From Amblyornis subalaris (lineage: Eukaryota; Chordata; Aves; Passeriformes; Ptilonorhynchidae): 64,000 nucleotides of DNA. Location of the stretch: assembly GCA_018881555.1 (NCBI GenBank), contig JACAXG010000014.1:1975959-2039958 (forward strand), in the 5' to 3' direction. A program made the position numbers and the translations under genes. The notes under the pieces are model-generated. The model saw only the letters and a list, made by a program, of their open reading frames with translations. It ran no database searches and was not told the origin of the DNA. Shown in pieces: positions 24,519 to 35,370 of this stretch. Every line of letters begins with the position of its first letter. Position 1 is the stretch's first letter.

Positions 24519-27500
24519 GGAACAGGCTCTTTCCACATTTCTCCAGATTTTTTCCATCAGCAAAATTTCTCCCAGCTCCACAAGCTGCACTGAGTGGCCA
24601 CTACATTTAGTTTTTCATGCCTGATGCTAAATGTTACACACCTAAATTAATGATGGCTGAAGCTGAAGGTGTTNCCAGAGGAATAGGAAAGGGAATATTC
24701 CCTGCAAACCCTTCCTGCACCAAGCCCAGCTGTGTCTGGCCAGGGAAGTTTCTGTCCTGTGNTACAGAAGGAATGTGAGGATGGCATTCAGCACCACAGC
24801 CCTGACACCTGAACACGAAATATTCAAATTGCACAACTTAGCCCACGCTGGTTCAGCAAGAGTGGAAACTGAAGAACAAAATAGGAAACAGCTGCTAAAA
24901 TCAAACTGCTCGTGCTGCTCACCAGGAACCCTTTGATCCTTCCAGCCACAACACGTGAACACATCCTGCTGGATTCACTGCAGCCTCATTAGGAAGCATT
25001 ATTATTNTAGGACTTTTACAGCTTATCTCTCATTAAACTTTATCTGTGTTTTATGGATCCAAAGAGTTTACACTTCCTAAAGGCAATAAAGATGATTCTG
25101 TTCACGTGGAATTTTACCCCCTCTGTCGCTGATCACTTCTAGAAGTTTTNAGAAGCCTGAGAGAAGTTCTCACTCCTTGTTGTTACTCTCATTGTTTTGC
25201 ACTACACCATCTGCACTTCGTATTTACATCCACGTGTAATTGGAGTTCTTATCTGTGCTGTCCATTATCTGACCTGAAAATCCTGCTTCCAACATGAACC
25301 TGTCAGCACTCCNCGGCCTCTGCGTCCCACAGAACACTTCCATCCTGCACAGATNTGGTTAGAGCAGGGTTGAGCTTACAGCAGATCTGTTTGCTTTACA
25401 AAGCTGAGCTTAAATTTCTCCTTCCCGCTGTGAATAGCCAAATTTCACAGAGCGTTTCAACTCAGGCTGACCTTGCTACAGAGCAGGAAGTCCTGGGATT
25501 CCTGCCTCCTGCAGTTCTGGATTATTTTCACTGACATCATTCACCTTTTAAGGAAAAGTCTAGGCCAAGCCCAGGACTCNAAACGACTCCAAGGGTTTCC
25601 TCTTCTCTTGCATTCCTGCTGGATTAACTCTGCCAAACTCTCATACATTTGCATAAATTCATTCCAGCACAGCTATGGGTTCCAAATTGCAGCCTCCCTA
25701 TCTCAGACCTGCCCTGCAAAAAGGGAGGAATTCAGGAAGAGCTCCAAGGTGTTCATCACCATCCTTCCTGCACAAAGTCCCGGCAGGGGAAGTGGTGTGC
25801 AAACAACAACAAATATTTCACTGCTTCAGGAGTTTNCTTCCACGTTAAAACACTTGTCACTGAGCACAGATGATTTTAAAAGAGTCTTGAAGTGTTTTCA
25901 GTCCTTGGCACATCTGAAATATTTTCGTAGTTACATGAGGTCTCTTGCTTTGCCATCAGGCTTTGNTTTTATCACAGAACTGAAACCCTGACAAGTTTTA
26001 AACTTCATTTCCTGTTTCTGACCTGTCTTAACCATGTTCCCATCCTAAGCTTAGGGGGAAAAACNGATTCTGACAGCACCAAGGTTCTTGTTCCATGATT
26101 ATGTCCTGGAATGAGCCACTGTAAACGTTCCCAAATCCCTCTGAACTCACAGGAGCCTCACTCCTACATTTACCTGTTCTGGNAAGGGCAGCTGAAATAA
26201 ATGTCTTGAGTGGAGATAAATCTCCTGCAGAAGGAGCAGTTTGCTGGCATTAAATCCTTCAACATCACATTCAAAGCAGCTTTTGTCTTATTTTTCCTTA
26301 GCTTGATGTTATTTTGAATTTCAATATTAAGAACTAAATCAGCATAAAGAGTTTTTGCTGAGTTTTTAGCCACCTTTTCCTTGGAGCAGGTAACAGCTCT
26401 TGGAGCCATGCAGGAACAGTGACATCAGGTGGACTGTCACGTTCAGCACAGGCACATCCCACTTTTTCTGTGGAAACTTCTACAGGAGAATGGGGAAGAG
26501 ATGGGATTGTATCCATCTCTATCAATACCTGATGGGANACAGCACGGAAATGGAGTCAGGCTCTTCCCAGGGGGATGCAGTGAAATGATGCCAAATCCCA
26601 ACAACCCAACAGAAANAACCTGTGCCCTTGTCTAACTTCTTCATGGAGAAGTTCATGACACAATATTCCTTTGGAATTCCGTATATTTAAGCTACTTCCA
26701 AGTGTAACACACTAAAATAACACTGATTTTGTTGGAAGTCCCCATCAGCTCAGTCTCTCAACAATTCCTCAGCTTGGAAGCTCCCAAAATTGGGAGCTGG
26801 ACACCCCCCAAGCCTCTTTGAGCTCCCAAAGGGAAACTGGAAACTCCAGAACCTACAATGAGACCCAGCTTTTGTTGTGGGGAGCTGTTCCCTGTGTTAC
26901 CAGCCAAACAAACTCCCAGAAAGCCAAGAAATTCCAGGATTCATGGCTTGTTTGCCCAGCAGCACAAGAGCTTTCCAGACAAAACTCCTGCNGAAAGATG
27001 CTTGAAAGCTATTCCAGGCTGGCAGCAGAGCACGGAAAAGGGGGAAAGGAAGAGGGAGATCTCCAGTGACAAACAGGATGAGACAACACAGCAAATATCC
27101 AACATTCCTGAGAGATTCCATGAAGGAAAACAAGAGAGGGAGGAAAAGGATTGATCAAAACAGCAGAGTTTAAACGCAGCTTTTATTACTCCTCCTTCAC
27201 CTGCCACCAACAGGGAGTTTGTTACCAAACTTCTGTCCTCTTTGGGCTTGTAGAGTGCAATTTGATTTTCAATTGAACTAAAAAATGATGGATCAAAACA
27301 TCTGTAGAGGTTTTTAATAGTTTATAGCTGATTTATTGATTAATTACTATGCATATTGCCTTTAATCCAGTGATAATCCAGCATGGGATATGGTACAATC
27401 TTCATCACACTCCACAGAATTTTCCAATCTTTCTAATCAAGGGCTTTCCAGGGAAGTTTTTTGTGTATAAGGGAACAGAAATTACAGTCTTGAGCTTCCC

Positions 27501-27760
27501 CAAAATATTAATATATGGAATAATCAACCAATTTCATAAAAGGCTTCAAACCATTGTGCCAAAAAGATGGGGGAAACCCTCTCCATGTAAGAAATTAAAG
27601 CTGTAACAGCAGGTAAGGACTCTACCTAAAAATCCAGCAGGCTGGAATAAAAGGACCATTATTTTGGGGTGCAGAGGGAGTTGTGTTATTTTTCCTGACC
27701 ACNTGATCAGTTTGTGATGGTTGGTCGTGGTTTGGGGAGTTTTTCCTCACCAAGGGAATA
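24519..27760. other. intergenic 3' of NMD3
   Basis: No gene or repeat family recognised. Two minus-strand AATAAA signals, at 27332-27337 and 27182-27187, could serve as distal poly(A) sites of NMD3. Confidence 0.5.
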
Positions 27761-27766
27761 TTTATT
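27761..27766 (-). terminator. NMD3: proximal poly(A) signal AATAAA of NMD3
   Basis: The minus strand reads GCAATAAATATT about 20 bases after the NMD3 stop codon. If used, the 3' UTR would be only about 45 bases. Further AATAAA signals lie downstream at 27332-27337 and 27182-27187. Confidence 0.5.
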
Positions 27767-27786
27767 GCATGGATAAGGCACTGTCC

Positions 27787-30700
27787 TTACTCTGTCAGCA
27801 TTTCTGCTCCCTCCCCTCCNGTGGCATCCTGGGAAATGTGGAGATCTTCCAGCATTTCAGCCAGGCTGATCCGTGGAGCTCCATCATCATCCGTGTCGCT
27901 CTCCACGGGAATGTCTGCATCTAAAAACACACAGGAACCCCCAAAAAAAACAGCTCAGCAAAGAAAACAAACCCCAAAACACCTGACCAAGCCCAAGGGT
28001 AAAAGGGGAAAAACACCAAACCAACAAACCACAAAACCAACCAACAAAAAATTCCTCCTAAAAACCCAACCCACGGTAATTCCCCCCATGGAAACAAATG
28101 AATTATGTATCAAATCCTTCCTTGGGTGCAGGAAAAAAGTTCCTTTTCTCTCCCACTTTAAAGGCAAGGAAACAAAACCCATCAGGTGAAATACACCTGT
28201 GAAATACTTGACAGCATTTCTCCAGGAATGAGTAGTTTGGAGAATGCAAATACAGAATTTCAATAAAAATATTTTCCCTCCACCATGATTTAAACATGAT
28301 TTAGTCACACCCAATTGAGCAGTTAAAAAGGCCTTACTCCTGTAAATGTTGACATTCTTCCTGATGGTTTCATCCTCTTCCAGGTCTTCCAGGAAGTCCT
28401 GGTATTGTCTGTCAAAGATGTGGGACGGATTTAGTCACTTTTCCTTTGGATTTATGCAAATTTATGAAACAAAGTAAAAGCAAAGAAACAAAGCCCCATC
28501 ACACCTGGGAGCATTCCCACANTTCCAACTCCTCCTTCCTGCTGTTTTATCATCACCTATTCANTCCCAACTCACTTCATTTGCCTGAGCTCATTTAACT
28601 CTAATNGCCTCAGTTTTTCTACTCGGTTGGACATTATTTAGGACCTGCTGCAGCTGGAGCAGCTCTGTCACTGAACAAACCCCAGCCAAGGCCAGCAGAT
28701 CCTGCACCTTTCATCATCTGTATCCGTGGCTTCCCTGTCCCTTTCCAGCTCTTTCAGCTTCCAGTTCCTGCGGCGCTGCCGTTTGGAGCGGTCGTAGCTC
28801 TTCTTGATCAGCACCTGCAGGGAAAAACAGCTCCTTTTTACCCCTCCAGTGCTGCTGCTGCCATCCCAAAATCCATCCCAGCACCCAAACCCAGCCCTGG
28901 GCAACTCAAGTCAGCTGGATGGGCACTCGGCAGTGTTAGAGAGAATTTATAGGGCATTTGGCAGTTAAAATGTTTCCAGACACTTGGAAAATGTTCCCGA
29001 AGAGACAGACACACATTGGAGTTGTAACAGAATTTTTGCCACCCAGGGAATGGTAATTGGAACAAAAGCAACAATAAATGGATTCTTTAACCATGGTAAT
29101 TGGAACAAAACCCAACAATAAATGTATTATTTAACCACCACTCAAATATTTAAGAAAATAATGTTTAAAGTCAGATGATCCTCAAATTTCACTGTTAATA
29201 TCCTCTCTTCCTTCAGGGAGTGTTCATTACAAAACCATATTCCCTCCTAGCCCTGGGTAACAGAGAGAACTCTGTACAGAGAAAGGGATTTTCTTACCAC
29301 ATCAGGAATAATGTGGGGGTTCATCTTGTTGGCAAATTCATCGTTTAAGTTGCAGTTGGCCAAGTCGAACCTAAAATAAAAAGGTGTTTTATTGTGCTTT
29401 ATANAAGTCTACAAAGCTGAGCTCAGTGTGTCATGGTTGCATTAAAGGGCAGCACAGTGCAAGGTGCAGCTCCTAAGGAAGATAAATGTTCCCAGATGAA
29501 GTAAAAACAAATAAAAATCCACATCACTGCACAGCTGTCACAACTTGAGAAGCTGCTGCTCCCAAATTCTGTTCACTGGCACTTCCCAACCTCTGGANCT
29601 GAAATATCCACTGAGGTTCTGCTGGACTCACAACATTCATGTTTAAACCTGTTTAAGCATCACCTAATTTGCCTAATCTTGCAATAATTTCACATTTGTT
29701 TTCACTGTATATGATATTCACTAGCAAACAAATAATTAATTGGTGTTTTAAAAATCCTTCCCATCTATTTGTGCCTAAATTGNTATTCCAAGCTGCACTC
29801 TAAAGGCAATGCTTCAGCTCTCTTATTTCTAACAATTTTCACATGAAAATTCCTGTTAGAAAAAAGATTTCCTGGATTAGGACCAGGATGATTCCATCCC
29901 TTTTGCTGTTTCCATTTAGGAATCAGACCAGTTCAACACCTTCTTGATAACACGTGAGCCTGTGGGAATTCAGGCATTAAATAATCACTCAATAAAAGCC
30001 AAGAAACAGAACAGACCCCAAGACAAGGTCCCCAGGATTCAGGATGTGNCCCAGGTGGGTACAGCAGAAGTACTGGTGATCCGTGTCCAGCTCCGAGGTT
30101 TTCCGGACCCAGGCTTCGGCCAGAGTGTGCTTGGGAATGAAAAATACAACATTCCTGAACCAAACCCAGCTGAACCACAACTTCTGCACTGCTTTTAACT
30201 ACAGCTGTCACTAAACTTGTGTTTCTATAGCAAACATCCAGTGTGTCCGTTGCTACTCCTCATTTCTCATCTTTACAAAAAGAAGGAAAGGGAAATGCCA
30301 ACTCCCAGGAATTCCCCAAAGGNTGTTTCTATAACCAGACACCTCTTTTGGCTTTTAACTGAAAAGATTCATTAATTCTGATTAAAAAGAAATGTTTCTA
30401 TACTTCAACAAAACCAACAATTGAAGAGTTGCGAAGTTCATATAAAATATTTCAATAACCAGTAACAACTAGAGTTTAAACTCCTCAAGGAGAATTCCTG
30501 AAAGTGGAATTCACATCATTTCCAAACTAAATGGTCCCTATGGTCCCAAAAAGAGCTTTTGCCAGCGGCAGGATACAGAACAGCCCTGTCTGAGTGTGCC
30601 AGGCAGATCCAGAACATCAACTCAGCTGAGCAGGGGAGGAAGGGGAGCAGAAGGCCCCAAATCTGAATGAAACAGAGAAACTCTCACCTTGTTCGATCGT

Positions 30701-33700
30701 GCCCCTGCCCCAGCACCTTTCTTCTTCTCGTGGACCCTGCTGATATCCATGATGATGAACTCCTCCAGCTGCTTGGGGTGGAACAGGCTGTTGAAGGGGT
30801 GNCGCCAGTAGGTGTTCCCATCGACTTCAGCAACTGGGAAAAACCATCAAGGAGAGAATTCCTTGTGAAAAAGGAACCTTTAACCAAAATGAAGGCAACT
30901 GCCAAACGCATTTTGTTCATCAGTGTAACACAAGTATTTAGGACATGACCCANATTGCTACAAGAGCAGCTGATCTGTGACAGCCAAATCACTTATCCTG
31001 TGGCTGAAGCACAGAGCTCTCTATTCAAAGGAATTATTCCCTGGATCCATCCTTTTAGAGAAAAGCATCCTCCTTTCCAGAGGAAAACTGGATGTCATCT
31101 AATTGTAGAGGNATAAACCTGACACATGGAAATGCTCAGAACATCCATGAACTCAACACTGAGCCTGCACATTTTGCCTGGGATCCATTGGGAATCAAGC
31201 CTAGAGAATTATGTCTCAGTTCACTATTACATTNCTACTGTACAGATAAATTTAACAACATTAAGGTCCAAAAAACTGCTTTGGGTAAACAAACTTACTC
31301 TGCAGGGTTCTGGGGTCGATGAGGTGGATGGTACTGGTCACTCTGATGCACACACAGATCTGGCTCATGTTCCCCAGACTCTGTGCCAGTTTGGGTGACA
31401 GACACACAACATTGTCCTGCCAACCAACACAAAATAGCTCACATTCCCATCTCCTTCATTTTTAACCAAGTCTTCTGAAATTAAATTTTAAACTTTGTAT
31501 CTTCCCTCAGTAACTTCTGCATTTCCCATGTAGATCCCTCCCCACCCCCCAAACCCCACAACCAAACCCTCCATCTCCAAATCCCAACCCTTCCCACATC
31601 CCACAACACCCTGAAGATGAAGCAGGGAGGAGCTACCTTGCATATGGGGACGATTTCCACAGAGAAAGTGCTTTTGTAGTTGTAGACATTACTGTGAATA
31701 TCGTGGGAGATCAAACGTTGGGATGATTTTGATCTGTAAAACATTAAAAAAGAGCCTTTAGGCAGCAAGAAGGACATTACCTGAAAGAGGAGATCCTTAG
31801 TACAAAGTGTTTGTATTACAAATACAAATATTAAAGAAATAAAAGAATGCATGAAGTAAATTTTACCATGGCTAAGTGGAAAACACGGGATTTTGTAGAA
31901 GGGATTTTGTCTGTTTGGACTAAAATACACTTATACTTACACTTTCACTTATAAAATCATTTAAAAATGAAGGATAAAAGACACTTCCCAAAAGCTTCTG
32001 AGTACTCAAGGCCATAAACAGGAATGCTATACCTGGATGGAACTGTACACTGAAGGAAGTCCACCATCTTCTGGGCATGTTGCTTGGAAGAGTAATAAAA
32101 ATCCAGGCCATCTGAAAAGAAACAAATCTATTTCCAGCACTGGGGTTTTTTACCAAACACAGTTCATAGGTTGTTCTGTACACAGCTCCCAGCACACACA
32201 CACGAGAACATCCATCATAAATCCAGGTTATTGTGCCTCCAGACTAACAAAGCCACCTCACTCACCGTGGATTTCTTTGATCCTCAGAGTGTTTTGATGG
32301 AGCCTGTGCTTTAAAATCAGCTGCTCCAAATAGTAAAAAGTCTTCTTGTGCACGGTCTAAAACCAAACAAAGATAAAACTATCAAGGTTATTTAAGAACC
32401 ATCAAGTGCAAAAGCAGGAGCACTGAATAAACATTTATATGAAGAGATCATCTACAGAAGGAACATCCACGTAAACAAAAAGATTTCAGAGTACTCTACT
32501 TATACAAAATTATTTAAAGCTTCCGTTTCTCATTTCTGTGTAACTGGTTGCTAGAGGGACTGTTTCCTTTAAAGAAGATTTAAATATTTATGAACAATTT
32601 GTCCCACTGTTTCCAAACTACCTTAAAATACAGGAGGGTATTTAGTAATCCACACAGGATCCTCCTGCCAGCATCACTGAGAAAAATGTTAATATTGGAC
32701 AGCAGAAAGTTTTTCTAAGCTGAGTAAGAAAAAATTCCAACAACCTTGAACACAAAACATATTCCTGTGGGTAAGCGTGAGCATATCTTCTTCAGAGAAA
32801 TCCAGAAAACCACCCAATTCTTTGCCTGATTGTTCTGCCACGATCCCATAAAAATTCAGTTGGCCTTTACCTTTTGCCTGACTTGCACTACAGCTTTCCA
32901 GAAATCCTTGGCTTCAATCCTGTGACAGTCTTCACACATCTGAGACTGAACCACGTATTCCACCACGAACACCTGCTGCAGAACTGCTCCATTGATCACC
33001 TGCAAAACAAAAGTGTTAAAGGTTTCAGCTATACTTTGGTCACAAATTGTAGCAGTATTTTCCCACCTTTACTGGAACAGACAATAATTTTCTTCGCTCT
33101 GATGAAGAGCACTTTAATGACAAAATTTAGGCAGAATGAAATCAAATAATAATAATAAGAATAATAATTAAAAAATCCTGCTGTTTGCCAGAAAAGGTTT
33201 TTAAAAGCCACAGAGAGAATGTTGTGCTCCAGTTACCTCTTTCTGAACAGTGAGTTTCAGCTTCAGCCTCTTGGAATGTGGCTCTGTCCAAATGAATCCT
33301 GCATCAATGAGCCTGACCTGCCACGGGAAAGGACAAGAGCTCAGGAAACCCAGCTCTAACTCCACAAACACAAACTATGGTACAGTTCATGGTGAAGGAG
33401 TGAATAATCTTAATTAAAAAGATATGTATTGATATCCCAAATCTAATTAATAATGCTTAGTTAGAACATGGAAGTTGATCTACTTAAAATAAAGGTGACC
33501 AACCCCAGGTCTTTTCTCTAATAATACTCTGAACCTAAGGGATGCTTTATTCCACTTCAACATGTGACTTTTGATTTAATCTACATCTAGAACTCTGCAA
33601 CCCTCATAAAGCAGTGAGAACAAGTACTGTATAAATATATATCCTAAAACGTGCAAAAGGAAGACTCTAAAATTAAAGTACATTCACAACTGATCAGCTT

Positions 33701-34687
33701 CCCTCAGTCCATCCTGCTCAGCTCCCATCTCTACAGTAACAGTTGTGAAAATGCTGTGAACTCCCGACAGGATCAGCTTCTCACCTTGCTCAGGGAAGCT
33801 TTGATTTTCTTCAAGCACAAAGCAAGGAGCTCTCTCGATTCCAAGGAGCACTGAATCCAGGTTCCTGGAGGCTGCAGGTACCTGGGAGACAGGCAGCATT
33901 GTACAGCACACGGAAGATGCTCCAGCACATGAAATCACTCCAAAGACGAACGGATATTTCACAAGCCTTCAGTTTACTAACAACAATGCAGCTACAACTT
34001 TTAGAATTACAGAAAATCATGGAAAAGCCCTCTAAGATGACTGAGTCCAACTGTTCCCCAGCACTGCCGAGGCCACCACTGACTCATGTCCCCAAGCGCC
34101 ACAACCACGTGGATTTTAAATCTCTCCAGGGGTGGGGACTCCACCACTGCCCTGGGCAGCTGTGCCAGAGCCGGACAACCCTTCCCATGAAGAAATTTTC
34201 CCGATAGCCAATAAAAACCCCCCTGTGGCTGCACCCTCCTGTCAGGCCGTTGTGCAGAGCCAGAAGGACCCCCCTGAGCCTCCTCTTCCGCAGGCTGAGC
34301 CCCACCAGGGTCCTCCTCCTCAAACTTGTGCTCTTTGACCTCCCTAAACCCGGAGACTGACGCATTCCAAGCGTATTTTGCCGCCATCCCCCCGCGTTTC
34401 CCGGCTCCTCACCTCTCGCACTGCTTGCAGAAGTGCACCGTGCCCTGCTTGGGGATGCCCTCGGAGATGTCCACCTGGGCCCGCAGGCAGCCCACGCACA
34501 TGTTGGCCGGGTTGGGCGGGATGGGGATGCCGCACTGGCAGCACAGGCTGGGACACGGGGACAGAGGGAAGCACAGTCAGTGACAGCGACAGCGACAGCG
34601 ACAGCCACCCCCGGGCACCCCCCGCCCCAGCCCCGCCGCTCACATGTGTCCCTGCGCCGGGGCCGCCGGGGCCGGCAGGTACTCCAT
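27787..34687 (-). CDS. NMD3: NMD3, 60S ribosomal export adaptor (complete, 15 coding exons)
   Basis: The spliced frame is 504 residues plus stop, against about 503 in human, and is collinear with NMD3 throughout. NMD3 binds the pre-60S subunit late in assembly and recruits CRM1/XPO1 for nuclear export; it is released in the cytoplasm with LSG1. Visible features are four Cys-x-x-Cys pairs for the N-terminal zinc region (CCQC, CVGC and CKQC in exon 2; CEDC in exon 5), the conserved QRLISHDIHSN and YNYKSTFSVEIVPIC blocks in exon 8, a basic nuclear localisation stretch KRQRRRNWK in exon 13, an acidic FLEDLEEDE segment in exon 14, and the leucine-rich export signal ISLAEMLEDLHI near the C-terminus in exon 15. 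The start has a strong context (GCAGCCATGG). The gene is very compact. Confidence 0.97.
27922..28078. repeat. A/C-rich (coding strand G/T-rich) low-complexity tract in NMD3 intron 14
   Basis: About 150 bases composed largely of caaa, ccaa and aacc words on the plus strand. On the NMD3 sense strand it is G/T-rich and lies directly in front of the acceptor of the last exon, where a plain pyrimidine tract would be usual. Confidence 0.65.
29051..29137. repeat. tandem duplication of about 43 bp in NMD3 intron 12
   Basis: Two adjacent copies, 29051-29093 and 29094-29137, both start tggtaattggaacaaaa and end ttaacca, with a few substitutions and one extra base in the second copy. Confidence 0.85.
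34002..34345 (-). mobile_element. CR1 LINE 3'-end fragment in NMD3 intron 2
   Basis: Antisense CR1: 'tagaattacagaaaatcatgg', 'actgagtccaactgttcccc', 'ctccaggggtggggactccaccactgccctgggcagc' and 'gcagagccagaaggaccccc' are in the standard order. It is in sense-neutral intron DNA and ends fewer than 70 bases from exon 2 of NMD3. Confidence 0.88.
34577..34606. repeat. (GACAGC)n microsatellite in NMD3 intron 1
   Basis: About four and a half units of a six-base repeat within the 96-base first intron, occupying nearly a third of it. Confidence 0.85.
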
Positions 34688-34785
34688 GGCTGCGGCGACA
34701 AGCGGCGTTTTCCGGCCGGGAGAGGAAGGGGAGGAGACGGCGGCGCCGAGCCCGGCCCGGCCCTGCGGGAGGCGGAGAGAGTGGC
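34688..34785 (-). promoter_or_regulatory. NMD3: NMD3 5' UTR and core promoter region
   Basis: CpG-rich sequence directly upstream of the NMD3 start, part of an island that covers exons 1-2 (about 34.42-34.79 kb). No TATA box. The sense strand carries GCCGGAAAACG near 34708-34717, a weak ETS-like core. The transcription start is not determinable by eye, and the island is bounded upstream by a minisatellite. Confidence 0.65.
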
Positions 34786-35160
34786 ACATGGAGAGGCGGG
34801 GAGGAAGCGTGAGGGGACCATGAGGAAGCCATAGAAGAGCCGTGAGGGAGCCACGGAGAGGCGGGTGGGAAGCGTGAGGGAGCCATGGGGAAACCATGGA
34901 GAGGCGGGCGGGAAGCGTGAGGGGCCCATGGGGGAGCCATTAGGGAGCCCGGAAAGGACCATGAGGGAGCCATGGAGGGGCGGGCGGGAACCGTGAGAGA
35001 GCCATGGGGAAGCCATGAGGAAGCCATGAGGGAGGCCGGAAAGGGCCGTGAGGGAGCCATGGAGGGGCGGGCGGGAGCTGCGAGGGAGCCACGAGCGAAC
35101 CGTGAGGGGCCATGGCGGAGCCCCTGAGGGAGCCCGGAAAGGGCCGCTGGGGAGCCGTGG
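34786..35160. repeat. GC-rich minisatellite with 11-bp basic unit
   Basis: About 370 bases built from degenerate copies of gggagccatga. A longer block containing ggagaggcgggcggga recurs near 34790, 34855, 34898, 34974 and 35061. The spacings of 65, 43, 76 and 87 are close to multiples of 11, showing a higher-order arrangement. Because 11 is not a multiple of three, all frames stay open for long distances and give spurious repetitive proteins. It lies directly upstream of NMD3. Confidence 0.88.
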
Positions 35161-35287
35161 AGCTACACTGTTATAATTTATTAATTAAGAAATAATACTT
35201 TAATTTAGAAGGAGGAGTTGGTCAACCATCCGTTTGGCTTAGATTCTATCAGTCATGTACCATAACCACCCTTTGGAAAAGAGGGGC

Positions 35288-35370
35288 TGCCGTGGCAGGG
35301 GTTGGAATTAAATTATATTTAGGGTCCTTTCCAACCCAAACCATTCTGTGATTGGATGATTCTGTGATAC
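35288..35370 (+). mobile_element. CR1 LINE tail fragment
   Basis: Only the last part of CR1 is preserved: 'ccgtggcaggggttgg', then 'agggtcctttccaacccaaaccattctgtgattggatgattctgtga'. It includes the terminal octamer repeats. Confidence 0.85.

Larger units (their letters stand above)
27787..34687 (-). other. NMD3: NMD3 exon map
   Basis: Coding exons from 5' to 3' are 34644-34687, 34413-34547, 33785-33881, 33237-33317, 32871-32999, 32266-32356, 32033-32111, 31637-31733, 31299-31416, 30688-30833, 30017-30129, 29298-29370, 28708-28814, 28338-28408 and 27787-27920, the last including the stop. Each junction was read by hand. All introns are GT-AG and the phases join in frame to 1515 bases. Intron 1 is only 96 bases. 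The donor of intron 11 (GG|GTCTGT) is weak. N bases at 30802, 30049 and 27820 fall in CGN, GGN and ACN codons, so Arg, Gly and Thr are certain. Introns hold no recognised RNA gene; intron 2 holds a CR1 and intron 12 a tandem duplication. Confidence 0.93.

Noticed and set aside
23729..24610. Open frame of 293 codons on the plus strand
   Set aside because: The second half is CR1 sequence and the first half shows no similarity to any family I recognise. No splice or promoter context.
28470..28560. Possible C/D-box snoRNA in NMD3 intron 13 (GTGATGA on the minus strand)
   Set aside because: No D box at a suitable distance and no terminal stem.
34084..35060. Long minus-strand frames (310 and 238 codons) that could look like an N-terminal extension of NMD3
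   Set aside because: The repetitive part is a translation of the 11-bp minisatellite. NMD3 starts at 34687 in a strong context and matches the family there.
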